Shown: positions 12,011 to 22,997 of the stretch, piece by piece
Position numbering within the stretch: the first letter of the stretch is position 1
Layout: each line of letters begins with the position of its first letter
Origin: Phaseolus vulgaris
Taxonomy: Eukaryota; Streptophyta; Magnoliopsida; Fabales; Fabaceae
Length of the DNA stretch: 64,000 bases
Direction: 5' to 3'
Assembly: GCF_000499845.2 (NCBI RefSeq)
Contig: NC_023758.2
Location: forward strand, 36,430,608 to 36,494,607
Position numbers and translations under genes: made by a program
The notes under the pieces: generated by a model
The model's input: the letters and a program-made list of their open reading frames with translations, nothing else
Database searches by the model: none
What the model was told of the DNA's origin: nothing

Positions 12011-12455
12011 CACTAAAAACAATTAATAAATAAAAATTAATTTTAAAGATCAAAATAATTAATTACTACTCGACTAAATTAGATATAATTTTATAAACGA
12101 AAAAAATTATTAATTGGTATATAAAGTAGTTTTTAGTGTTAATAAAAATTTATAAAAGAATTTTTAAATTAGTATCTAACCCATAGTTTTAGTTACTAAC
12201 TATTTTATATTCTAAATTAGTCTTTATTAGTGTTTTAAAAACTAATTTAAAATCTAAAATACTAGTAGCTAAAAGCTCGACAACTAATGTAGATATTATT
12301 TTAAAAATTATTTTAAATTTTTTTATTAATAATAGAAAACACTTTAGATACCAATAATTTTTTAGTCTTTAAAATAGAATCTTATTTAGTCAATGTAATG
12401 ACTAATTATTTTTTGTCTCTAAATTTGATTGCTATTTAATAATTTTCTTATAGTA
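12011..12455. mobile_element. Non-autonomous CACTA-type foldback element, old copy
   Basis: Both halves are imperfect inverted repeats rich in phrases such as taattaattac and ctaaattaga. The left end reads cactaaaaac and the right end ttttcttatagta, both degraded from the CACTACAAGAAAA terminus. A 3-bp duplication TTA flanks it (12008-12010 and 12456-12458). Overall organisation and internal phrases match the fresher copy at 63456-63837. It has no coding capacity. Confidence 0.7.
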
Positions 12456-14009
12456 TTATTTATCTTTTGTGTTTTCTTTGTCAGTTTGGTTCTCATATTT
12501 TAGTTACTTATATTTTAAAATCTCATCAAATTTAATTTTGGTGACAAGATCTTATGTTTAGAAGAAATGACGTTAAAGAAAACTTATTTGGTAAACTTGA
12601 CCGAAAACAATATTGTTTGATGAATTTTTAAAATGTTGTGAGTAGAAACCTAGGAAGACACATTTGAACTTTCTAGTTAAGTAAGGAAAACTAAGATAAA
12701 AAAAGCACGATAAAATTGAATGAGGGTTTAAGGTGGATATTTGATTAATGACGATTTGAAATAAGGAATACTTTTTTATTATGAATTTTTTGTTATTCTT
12801 GTTGTGTGCAATCATTGAAGGTATCATTTTTTTTTATATATTTTTATCGATTTTTGATTAGTTATGCATGTATATATGTTATCTTTTGTGGGGCTTTACA
12901 TGAAGTGTGCGTCTTATTGAGTATTTGTAGGTTATGTTATTTTGTTAAAGGCATGTTCGAGGAGGTTTCGTTTTTGTTGAGAATTTTTGTGAATTTTCTA
13001 GTTGGTACTTTGTTCCTTTTAATATAGTTGGCAATTTTTTTATTGTATTTATTGGTTTTATTTTAAAATTGGTTCATTCCTTATGTAGTTTTACAATGGT
13101 TTGAGGAATGGACGTTGTTTGACCTGATATGGAGAATAGATGAAATGAGGATGAAAGTGATGGTAGACCATGTGTAAATTTTGTAACAAAGGGATGTAAG
13201 GCAATGTGATGTTGAATGATGAACATAATTTTATTTACACTTTAAATCTTTAATCGTAGATTATTGAGCTATAACCATGAATGAATCCAGTGTTTTAATT
13301 AAGATTCATCTAATTAGGTTCATTTTGACATTGATTGTTATTTATGTTAATCTTGTGTTTTAGTTACAATAGATAGTCTAATATTTCTCAGAACAAACAG
13401 TTTGACCAGACGGACTGAATGAAGCGTCTACCACTATAAATGGACCAAATCATGCGAAAGTAGAAATTGCTTCCTTCAATCAAAACGGGAAACAAAATCT
13501 AAGTTAAAGAATTAGAGAATAAAATCTACAATATCTCAGAACTAGAATTGAAAGCAAATCTTTTACAAGGATATTCTCTGGAATTTATGAAATTAAAAAT
13601 CTCTCGTTAAGCGCACGAAAAATAGAACATTAGAGTTTTCTTAATTTTTTTTATTTTCTTCGTTGTATTCCCTTTTTTTTTGCCTTCGTATGGAAGGCTA
13701 ATTCTCTTGTGATTTCGTACTGAATTTTGGTGGTTTTTTTCAATAAAATTTTATTCTTAAATTCTCTATAGCAGATTGTGTTTTACTGTTGGTCTTTTTG
13801 AAATCTAGTTTATGTTAAAAGCTTTTTTTTTCAATGCTTGTTGAAAATTCAATTATTTTCTTTAATTGGAGTTCTTGGTTAATTCGCTTAGTCTTAATCA
13901 CTCTCATTTTTGCTTAATTCAAGAGGTAGAAGATAAAAATCTAACGCGTTGAAACTAGTGAGATACTAAATACATTAGTGGACACTTGTTTTGCTGAGAA
14001 GGTTCTCTT
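12456..14009. other. Intergenic DNA with no recognised gene
   Basis: AT-rich sequence with T runs and scattered stops. A TATA-like ctataaatg near 13433 and a T-rich stretch from 13630 to 13760 recall an LTR, possibly the 5' LTR of the adjoining gypsy relic. No paired repeat was found to confirm this. Confidence 0.4.
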
Positions 14010-14800
14010 GAATATGATTGACACTATATGAGTATACTTCTTTGAAAAAATTGGTTCACCTAGACATCAAGGTTGAATCACAAGTTTTAAAGAGAATTTC
14101 TTGTAAAAATACTCATAATGATGACTTTTACAAATCATCTTGGAAGGACAAACACAAATTTCAAACATAGACTCTCCTTCCAATTTCTCAAAAGAAACCA
14201 CCCCACATCATAAAAATTATAAAGATAAACCTTCTACTCCTAAATCACCCACCAAAACCTCAAGTGAAAAATGTTTTAAATGTCTAGGTTTTGGGCACAT
14301 TTTTGCTAATTGCCTAAGTAAAAGAAAAATAATGGTTAAACCCCAAGTGAGGACGAATGTGAAACACCATGTGAAGGTGATTTGTTTGTAGTAAGGCACA
14401 TGTTAGGGCAACTTCAAAAACCTTTTAATGAGATTCAAAGGAAAATTTTCTATACCCGGTGCCTTATTAATGACAAATTATGTTCCTTGATAATTGATGA
14501 GGGTAGTTGTAGAAATGTGGCAAGTACAAGAGTGGTGGAGAAACTTGGATTACCCACCATTTCTCATACACAACCCTAGAATTTGCAATGTCTAAGTGAA
14601 GAGGGTGAAATAATTTTTAATAAACAAGTCCTCATATCTTTCTCAATTGGAAAATATAAAGATGAGGTGTTATGTGATGTTGTGTCCATGGAAGCAACCC
14701 ATATTCTTTTAGGAATGCCATGCCAATATGATAGGAAAACTTTACATGATGGCCTAACTAACAAGATTTCTTTTCACACCAAATTCCCTTTGATCCTACA
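14010..14800 (+). pseudogene. Ty3-gypsy gag end and protease, broken relic
   Basis: Reading frames change along the piece. The gag C-terminus is near 14020-14150 (LYEYTSLKKLVHL; YKSSWKDKHKF). A CCHC zinc knuckle, CFKCLGFGHIFANC, is at about 14269-14310. A retropepsin-like stretch follows: LINDKLCSLIIDEGSCRNVAS near 14465-14530, then EVLCDVVSMEATHILLGMP near 14665-14720. A TAG sits at 14577-14579. Reverse transcriptase, RNase H and integrase are absent, so a large deletion joins protease to the element's tail. Confidence 0.8.
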
Positions 14801-14889
14801 CATTCTCTACAAACATTACATGTAACTAGAACCACTCAACCCAAACCGCCAAAATTCAATGAACATAAGTTTGCTTCACAACTCATATA

Positions 14890-15910
14890 AATCAAGTGAA
14901 CAAACTAACTATGTTATTTGCCAGAGTTCTAAATTCGAGGTCGAGTTCTTTCCAACTTGGGGGGCATGATACAAACCATCTCGACAAACATATGAATAAG
15001 GACACAACAGACACTTCACAATTAAGTCAGTCACCTCAGCATCCAAGACAAGGCCCTGCCAAATTTCAAAAGAACCTCAGTAGAAGAAGAACTGGACATA
15101 AGCCAGAGCATCAAATATTCTTTCTTCTGGTCTTTTTAACATACAAGTTTATATAAATAAATTGGACTCACTTTGGGGTCCAAATAGAAGAATAAGCTAG
15201 AGTAAGGTGTGCTTAGTAAATTAGGCTTGTGCCAAACTCATCTTTCTTGACATGTGCACATAGGTTAAAAGTTTCTTTGACCTACCTTTTAGAAGGTTTC
15301 TCACAAATAACACCCCTATCCCTCTCACTCTTGCTCCCCAAGTCACTCTTTCCTATATAAAGGGTGTCTTGCCTCATGTATTTGGACACTTGAAATTGAA
15401 TAGAAAAGAAACTCTACTTGAGTGATTAGTGAGCTTTGTCTCCTAAAGTTCTTGGGTCTTATCTTGAGAGTAGTGCACCTTAGGTGGCGGCTCCTCACCA
15501 CTCATCTTGGAACCATCAACCATTCCAAGTGGCGTGATTCTTTGATCCATTTTTGATAAGCTTTCTTCATCTCTTTTCTTTATTATTTGCGCTATTTGCA
15601 TTCCTTTTTATGTCATTGGGTTCTTCCATCTTGTTTCTTTCCAGTATATGTTTTTATTTCCACACCTCATCATCATCAACACCATATAATTGTGTTTTTC
15701 TCTTTGCCATCTAGAAGTGAACCTTCACACTTACTTAACCACTTGGTTAAGTTTGTGTCCAGAGGGAATCTTCTTTGGGTTTCTCACCATAATTGCTAAT
15801 TCAAAAAAAATCCCAAACAAAGTGCAACCCATAAAATCTGCAATCCTAAAATCAACTCAAATCAGGTGGCTTGCTCAACTAAAGAATCTTGTAACATACC
15901 AACAATAATT
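14890..15910 (+). mobile_element. 3' end of the same gypsy relic with probable LTR
   Basis: A short piece that resembles the polyprotein C-terminus (NSRSSSFQLGGHDTNHL, 14926-14976) is followed by sequence that looks like an LTR: a TATA box cctatataaag near 15351, then tcttgtctcc-like leader sequence. The exact borders were not found because no second LTR is in the window. Confidence 0.5.
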
Positions 15911-16329
15911 AAGTATACTCTTTAACTACTTGACTTAGGAATGTTATTAGGTCTATTTATACTTACAATTTTATCAATAATCATTCATGCAAACTAAGAA
16001 GTCATTTGACCATCTAGTTTTGTGTGAGCTGCCCTCCACATCTTATAGTAGTGAGGAGGAGATACATGATCAATAGACTCAAACCCTGCTGCCTCATCTT
16101 GAGCCTTCTTGAGTCACTGTTCCAATAATGCATACCCCCTGCGACAATAGATGGGGTACATCATTCAGCTCTTGTTGTTCTTGACCAATTATTATTTTCT
16201 TTGGCAATGCAAATAAGAAAATAAGACCATAAACATATTGTGTAATTACAAGAGTTGTCAAAAATTAATTTGTCAAAAGGAGTCCAGTGACACAAAACTA
16301 CATCCAATCCTCATCACTAATTTGATACT
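15911..16329. other. Intergenic DNA, nothing recognised
   Basis: No open frame, repeat partner or element end was seen in this stretch. Confidence 0.4.
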
Positions 16330-17541
16330 TGATAAGTGCCATATTTCAGTAATATTTCATATTAAAATACAGACACTTATGGATATTAATTGATAAAATA
16401 ACTATAATATAACCCCTAATTTATGAATTTAAACCTATTTACATATTTTGTGATTATAATTTGACTATGAACGATTTATTCCCAAATTTATGTTAATTTC
16501 ATGATTCTAGGGAAGAATGGAGATGGAAGGGAAAAAAGAGAATAAACAAAGCTAAAAAGAGAAAGCTGGAATGCTCCAACACTCGCCCAAGCCAAAAGCC
16601 CTCAGGGGATCTCGCGCAAGCGAACCCAATCTCGCCCAGGCAAGATCACTCTAGTGACATTGTGCCTGTTTTCATCCAACTTGCCCAGGCGAGCCCAATC
16701 ACGCCCAGGCGAGAAGTCACTTAGCGCAAGCCTAACTAGGTTAAATATGAGGCATGAGGCACAACCCTAGACATCAATGGGGAGAATAAAAGGTGTTAGA
16801 AACCCTATAGGAGGCAATCGTCAAAGGAAAACATCATGGATCTTCTTTTCATCCTTTCCATGCTTTTAATGGCCAACATGAGTGGCTAATTCCACCCTTT
16901 GTGATGGGAGTAATATGCTCAAACTCTTATGTATTGAGGTGATATTTAAATATAATATTATGTTCTTGATTGATGATTGGTATTATCATTTTATTTGTTA
17001 TGATTGTTTACCATGATCAAGATCCTTAGGTTTGACTGGAAAGTACTTATAAGTTTGTTACCCAAATGATAATACTTAACATATTTGAATGCTAAGAATA
17101 GATTTGAAATGTTATTTACTATCAATATCTAATTGTAATGATAAGAAGTTTTTATAAACATGCGAGACATCGATATTTACGAGACTCTCTTAATAATTTT
17201 ATATGTGAGGAATCGATATAAAAGAATTTTATATGGACATCAACATCAATCAAATGATAGAATATTACCATGTTATCAAAAATACAAAAGAGTAAGAAGG
17301 ATGAACTTCAATTCCAATTTTCCCAATTGAACCAACAAACTCTTTAACTTGCTTTCTTTACAATTCTTGCAGTAATTATAACAAACTCCCAACAAACTTT
17401 ATTATTTTGTTTTCTATTTAGTGAATCTTATACTTGATAATTAAATTGTTCCTTGTGAGTTCGATATCCGTCCTTAGAGATGAATTATTATTTCTAACAA
17501 CACGGTATAAAGCACTAACTTCAATATCGTATGTTCATCCA
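16330..17541 (+). mobile_element. Athila-type LTR, diverged solo copy
   Basis: The start (tgataagtgccatatttcag) and the end (tatccgtccttag near 17466, then ttatttctaacaa) match, in the opposite orientation, the LTRs of the young element at 26594-33728, but with many differences and a different middle. The middle carries GC-rich phrases of the form cgcccaggcgag (16580-16730) that the young LTRs lack. No internal region follows, so it looks like a solo LTR of a related subfamily. The right border is approximate and no target duplication was found. Confidence 0.75.
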
Positions 17542-17741
17542 CAAATGTACGAATGTGATTGGAGATAAACGTCCACCAAAAAGGACATACAAAGATGGAA
17601 AAAGTACATGCTTAGGGTCACTAAACATTGCACAATTGCTCTCGCTATTGTATAGAATAGGAAGAGGAAGAAGAAACACACACTTGAAAATTCAAGGAAT
17701 AAGAAGCATTGTTGCATTTTAAAAGGAATTTTATATTGGAT

Positions 17742-17945
17742 GCCCTAGGTTTTTATGTAAAACTCAATATTTACGTTAGTTGACATCAACGTATGACGTA
17801 AATATTGAGTTTTACGTCAGAGTCTAGGGCGTCTATGTAAAAATGTTCACACTATTTACAAAAATGTCTCTTCATTTTTTCTACATTGTATTCATGGAAA
17901 TCATACGTAAAAGTTGCAATATAGTTGCACCATTTTCCACTAGTG
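17742..17945. mobile_element. Probable CACTA terminus with a perfect-looking hairpin
   Basis: Arms of about 35 bases, gccctagg...tatttacgt and acgtaaatattgag...ctagggc, form an inverted repeat at 17742-17830. The block ends in ttccactagtg at 17945, which would be the right terminus of a CACTA element with a CACTAGTGGAAAATGG inverted repeat. No matching left terminus was found upstream, so it is a remnant or the partner is degraded. Confidence 0.5.
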
Positions 17946-17989
17946 TTTAAGACTTTTGGAAAGGTTATAAGAAAAATTATTAGCACATA

Positions 17990-18320
17990 AAAATAACTTT
18001 TAGGATGAAGGGAGGAGGGAAAATATCATTGGGTGAGTTGACAAAGGTGTGTCGACCTAAAGATTATGGAGGATGAGGAATCAAACATATCGAAATTTTC
18101 AACCATGCTTTTCTGGACAAATGAAAGTGGGCTTTCTTCCACCTAACAACATAGTTCGTGGAATCCAATTTGGAGCACCAAAAAATTTAAATGGAGATTA
18201 AGAGATTCAAGGATTATCAACATGGTGGAAAGGCTTAAAAAAGTGTAGGAGGAGTCTAATACAAATTGGTTTCACCTAATGAACAAATTGAGAATAGGAA
18301 ATGCAAGAAAATATTTTAGG
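17990..18320 (+). pseudogene. LINE ORF2 fragment (end of reverse transcriptase region)
   Basis: Reading across frame changes gives LINE-like phrases: ELTKVCRPKDYGG near 18037-18075, IEIFNHAFLDK near 18088-18120 and TNWFHLMNKLRIGN near 18259-18300. Plant L1-type elements have CRPKxxGGLGIK and NWF-type motifs in this part of ORF2. The piece has several stops and no tail. Confidence 0.65.
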
Positions 18321-18427
18321 TCGATACATGATAATGACAAGGGAATCACAACTTTGCAAACAATTTTCCCTACACATTTCAAAATTTACAACAAAGGATG
18401 ACATTAATAGACACAACGAGAAGATAT

Positions 18428-19060
18428 CACTACAATGATCGATTTTAACAACCAATATAAGTTGATTGCAAATTGTAATAGATATAGAGATTGATTGACA
18501 TCTGTCACAAATTTGTGACCAAAACAACAACATAATAATTTGTCTAAAAATATGTCATTTAGTGACTAATTTTAGCTATCGAAATAAGTTGTCACAAATT
18601 GTGACCGAAATAGCAACTGATTTATATTTGTCACACATTTGTGACTGAAACACCAACAAAATATTTTGTTAGTGGTAATATTAGTTTGTGTAGCGATTGT
18701 AATAGCGACAGAAAATGATGATAACTAAATTTTAATTGTTGAATTAGTGATTGTATGAAATAAAATTAAAGTGATATTGTTAGCGACGAAAATAATGACA
18801 AAAAACAATTTATTTCAGCGACCATTTGGTTTCAATTGCTAAATCTCAAGAAAAATCATTTAATGACGAATTTAGGGATCAAAATAAGTTGATCGTAAAA
18901 TGTGATCAAAATAGTGATTAATTGACATTTGTCACAAATCTGCGTCTGAAACAACGATGATATAATTTGTTACTGGTAAAATAGATAAAAAATATTTGTA
19001 ACTAAAATTTAATCGCTAAATCAACAGTAGTATGAAGTAAAATAGAAATGGGGTCGTCAC
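18428..19060. mobile_element. CACTA-like non-autonomous element with internal repeats, degraded
   Basis: Starts cactacaatgatcg at 18428. Inside, a unit containing ttgtcacaaatttgtgac recurs in diverged form near 18500, 18630 and 18930, with tails ending aatttgtt or attttgtt. The right end could not be fixed. Repeated subterminal-type motifs and the CACTAC start favour a CACTA derivative, but this is tentative. Confidence 0.4.
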
Positions 19061-19428
19061 TAACCGAAAATCAATTATAATTACTTATTAGATAATTAAT
19101 TATAATAATTATAAAGAGGATAAACCTGTTTGCTCTACACAATATTTTCTTAATTTTACCCTTTTAACTACTAGTGTTTATAATTTTATCTATTAATTAA
19201 CTATTTTTTAAATTTAAATAACTACTTACAATAAAAAAAATTATATAAAAAGTTAAATGATATTTGCTTTCTTGAATAAGGAATTAAGTAATTTGAGATC
19301 ATTAGAGTTCCAACTATTTTTTTTTTCATAATTATAAGTGTTATTAGTTATTCTTTTATATATTAAAAATCATAGATATACATCATTTATTTTATTTGAA
19401 GAGTAGATACTAGATGATTTACAACTAA

Positions 19429-21042
19429 TTAATAATTTTCTTCCTTATAAAGTGTAGGAATGCTTTGTTCATTTCTGAAAAAGTTGTGAGGATCAACCTT
19501 GGTCTTCACTCTAGCCAATCTCTTGAGGTTATTATTGAAATACTTCAAACCCCAAATGCTAGCTTGAGTGTAATTTGTGTAACCATTATTATTTACTCCA
19601 ATGTCAAGGTCTCTGTAATTCAGATATGCAGCTCTAGGAGAATTTGAAACATAAGGTTCCATATATTTATAGAGTCTTCTAATCCAATCCATATGCCTTT
19701 GTGTTGCCTCGTTCCCTCCTTCTTCCCAACTGACCGTATAGTGAATATGATTAATGTATCCAGATCGGTGTGAGAAAGGAATTTCAGATTCCGAAATATC
19801 AGACATTCTACCTCCATAAGGAGCGAATTGAAGTTGACCATATTCAACCTTATCGTCATATAACAAACGCCATAAGCCTCGTAATCCATCAATTGGAATG
19901 GGTGTTCTCACATAATCAGATTTTCCTTTGTAATTTCCTGAAGGAAATTGAGTTCTGTTAAGCAAAACTTCAGGGGCTTCATTACCGGTAGAATCAAACC
20001 CAGCATTCATGAAGACAACTGAGCCTATCCAACTCGTCTCATTACAGTCTTTTCTGACCAAACCCAACTCTGGGAAACTCTTTCGCATCAATGGAATAAG
20101 CTCTTCTACACCTCCCAGAAACATGGATACAAAACTAGCTTGTATTGTTAGCTTTCCATGTTGACTTGAATTTACCCTTGCCATGTCCATCCTAATCATT
20201 ATGCGCTCGTCCAATTTATTGGCCACAAGCTGCCACTTTTGAATGATCTCGCTTGCATTCTCTTCCAATGTCCTTGAAACATTGAACACTGTCACAGTTG
20301 ATGGAACTGGAACTAGTTTTATCTTCCATGCCACGATGACTCCAAAGCTTGCTCCACCACCTCCTCTGATGGCCCAAAACAGATCCTCACCCATTGCTTT
20401 TCTGTCAAGAAGATTACCATTCACGTCTATTATGTGAGCATCTAAGATATTATCAGCAGCAAGACCGTACTTGCGCATCAAGAATCCATAACCACCTCCA
20501 CTGAAGTGGCCACCAATCCCCACAGTGGCGCACACCCCAGCTGGGAACCCTAGTGTTTTGCTTTTCTGGCTAATGCTGTAGTAAAGTTCACCAAGGGTTG
20601 CCCCAGATTGAACCCATGTAGTTCGGTTTTCTGCGTCAACTGTGATTTGTCGAAGGTTTAAGAGGTCAAGGAGGACAAATGGAACCTGGGCAATGTAGGA
20701 AAGACCCTCGTAATCATGGCCTCCGCTTCGGGTTCGAATCTGCAGGCCATGGCGTTGGGAACAGATTATAGTGGCTTGAATGTGGGAAACATCCAGTGGT
20801 GTGACAATGACAAGGGGTTTAGAGCTTGAATTGGAGAACCTAATATTTTTAATGGTAAGATCTAGGACAGAGGAGTATGAAGAGTTGGTTTGGGTGTAAA
20901 CAACATTGGAGATGGAGTTGTTGTTATGAGAATAATTGTAAAGGCATTGAACAAACTTTTCATGCGTATCTGCTGAAGGTTTAAATGAAAAGAAAAGAGA
21001 AATGGCAGTAACTACGGTAAAATAGGAGCTTAGGCACTTCAT
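19429..21042 (-). CDS. BBE-like FAD-linked oxidase 2, intronless
   Basis: A 537-residue secreted flavoprotein of the BBE-like family. The N-terminus MKCLSSYFTVVTAISLFF is a signal peptide with a likely cut before ADTHEKF. Cys33 (FVQCLYN) and Cys94 (IICSQRHG) fit the family's N-terminal disulfide. FAD is expected to be bound covalently by His109 (SGGHDYEG) and Cys171 (FPAGVCATVGIGGH), 62 apart. Cys+3 is Val174, the residue linked to oxygen-using oxidases in this family. The usual IQY active-site motif reads NHIHYTVSW, so Gln is replaced by His. The BBE domain ends the protein (YLNYRDLDIG; FFRNEQSIPTL). By eye about three quarters identical to gene 3. Substrate unknown. Confidence 0.93.
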   Translation of the reverse strand: MKCLSSYFTVVTAISLFFSFKPSADTHEKFVQCLYNYSHNNNSISNVVYTQTNSSYSSVLDLTIKNIRFSNSSSKPLVIVTPLDVSHIQATIICSQRHGLQIRTRSGGHDYEGLSYIAQVPFVLLDLLNLRQITVDAENRTTWVQSGATLGELYYSISQKSKTLGFPAGVCATVGIGGHFSGGGYGFLMRKYGLAADNILDAHIIDVNGNLLDRKAMGEDLFWAIRGGGGASFGVIVAWKIKLVPVPSTVTVFNVSRTLEENASEIIQKWQLVANKLDERIMIRMDMARVNSSQHGKLTIQASFVSMFLGGVEELIPLMRKSFPELGLVRKDCNETSWIGSVVFMNAGFDSTGNEAPEVLLNRTQFPSGNYKGKSDYVRTPIPIDGLRGLWRLLYDDKVEYGQLQFAPYGGRMSDISESEIPFSHRSGYINHIHYTVSWEEGGNEATQRHMDWIRRLYKYMEPYVSNSPRAAYLNYRDLDIGVNNNGYTNYTQASIWGLKYFNNNLKRLARVKTKVDPHNFFRNEQSIPTLYKEENY

Positions 21043-21093
21043 TTTTGTGGATGGTTTGTTGTTGTTATGAGAAAGAGTGATGGGAAGTCTCTA

Positions 21094-21101
21094 ATTTATA
21101 G
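21094..21101 (-). promoter_or_regulatory. TATA box of BBE-like gene 2
   Basis: On the minus strand CTATAAAT lies 52 bases before the ATG. The surrounding ctaatttatagtagt is also found upstream of gene 3 at 48297-48311, so the core promoter has been kept in both paralogues. Confidence 0.7.
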
Positions 21102-22540
21102 TAGTTTGGAGTTGAATGTTAACCAAATCCTCCATAAAAAGTTGGCCTCTATATCCAAAAAGAAAAAAAATAAAATAAAATAAACGTACCACATGGGAGG
21201 AGACAATTAAATTATGTGAAGTAGTATGAGATTATTTTACAGATTATGCGTGGCGGACAAAGACATAATATTAAAAAAACAAAGATGTAGACGATGACCA
21301 AACTTGCATTTCATCCATATGCGCACGAAATGTGCAATAGAATGTTGACTGCATCATTTTGAAAATCCTTCATAAAATTGAACAATTATTTTTTGAAGAT
21401 GTTTTTGTTATTGTCTTAAGCCTTCGATATTCAAAAAAAATTTATGCTCGTACTCCCATTTTATGTCCTTTTTTAAATACGAAAAATAATATTTTCATAA
21501 TATTTTTCTTTATATATATATATATAATAGTAATAACAATTGTCTTTCTTAGATATCTTATTATTATATTAAGATTATGAAATGGTTATATATATAAAAA
21601 AAAGAGTCAAAATTTCATTACTTTAAAAACTAAATTTTTGTATTTGTAAAAAAAAACGAGATGGAGAATAAAATAGTAAATGTAAGGTTAAGCATCTCAT
21701 GTTTTTAGATGAGTTTTACTTATTGCACTATAATATTTTGATACCTGATACATTTTTATATTCATTTTGCATCTACTATTTTATTCTTTATTTTTTATTA
21801 TAAATAAAAAGTTTATTTTTTAATGGCCATGTTGTCCTAAAAGTGAATTAACAAAGGTTTCTCAACTACCATTTATCTTACTTTGACTTTAAAGATGCAG
21901 GGGTACATGTTTTCCTTTTTTAATAGTATTCTAAAACATACTACGATTTTTAATATATGATTTTGTTATTTAATATTTAATAAAGAAAAACTCAGCTAAA
22001 AATATTTTTTAATAGATCACAGTATGTAGGATCGAGGTTTTTATACAAGTAGTTTCTTGCACGAGAAGGAGTTAAATAATATGTTCAACGCTTATTTTTA
22101 TTTATTTACAGTATTAATTCGAACTTTAATATCATATTTTTTTTTTCTGATAGGATCCTAGTAAACACTTAAACAACAGATTTTACATCAGTGAAATCTT
22201 TTGTTATAATATCAATTTTATAAATTAACGGTTTCCATCAAATCATTATGATGATGGAAAATTTTATTAAGATAATTGTATCATATTGTTGATGTCAAAT
22301 TTAGTAAAAAAAATAAATATAAAAATAATTAAATGGTTATTTATATATTTTAAAGGTTTCATATATTATAATATTTTTAAAATATATGTCGATATATAAA
22401 TGAGGTATTAAATATGTTTGTATCAATAAAATAATTTATTAACATAAATTTCAATAGATATATTTAGAATAAACTATCCTGTTAAAAATTATTGAATCAT
22501 ATAATAGTTTATGTATGTTATATACTTTGTAACAGAAGTC
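21102..22540 (-). repeat. Upstream part of the BBE duplication (copy A)
   Basis: This flank shares patches with the flank of gene 3, for example aaaattgaacaattattt at 21374-21391 against 48744 onward, cttgcacgagaag near 22057 against 49198, and ttagaataaactatcc near 22465 against 49989. Homology is patchy and decayed but collinear. No transposon ends were seen, which points to segmental duplication of gene plus upstream region. Confidence 0.7.
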
Positions 22541-22830
22541 AAACTGTGTTAAGGAAGAAAGTATAAGGTATGAAATTTCTTTTAGGAACATATATTTACA
22601 CCTACCTACCACTAATAGAGAGATTGTCTCAGGCAAGGAATGAATTACTCTCCAGAAAAGGTACGTTAATATCAACAATTTCTGATGAGGATATCAACAA
22701 TTGTAATTCTCGGTTTCGCAATCCTGAAAAAAAAAGGGAGAAACTATTGTTTAAGAATTTCAATGTATGGAAGAGAGAGACATGAAGTTCATGAAGAGTT
22801 TTGAGGTGGACAATATAAATGGTTTTTTTT

Positions 22831-22995
22831 ATGTTGATTATAAATCTGAATATAAGAGGTCTGGGAACGGAACAAAAGCAAGGTATTTGAGCCAAAAACA
22901 GTCACGGTTACGGATGCTAGGTGTTTTTCTTTATGGGAGGACAACAAAGTTGGATGGATTCATAATGAAGGGGACAATGGAGGTGGAGGATTGCT
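22831..22995 (+). pseudogene. LINE ORF2 start (endonuclease N-terminus), frameshifted
   Basis: ATG at 22831 begins MLIINLNIRGLG, the typical start of plant L1 ORF2 endonuclease. After a frame change the reading continues TKARYL and then VTDARCFSLWEDNKVGWIHN to about 22990. It stops abruptly where a minus-strand copia relic begins. Confidence 0.7.
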
Positions 22996-22997
22996 AT

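Noticed and set aside
17742..17830. MicroRNA precursor
   Set aside because: Arms are almost perfectly paired and sit beside a CACTA-like end; a transposon subterminal hairpin is simpler.
19620..19892. Open frame on the minus strand inside BBE-like gene 2
   Set aside because: It is a different reading frame of the gene with no family resemblance.
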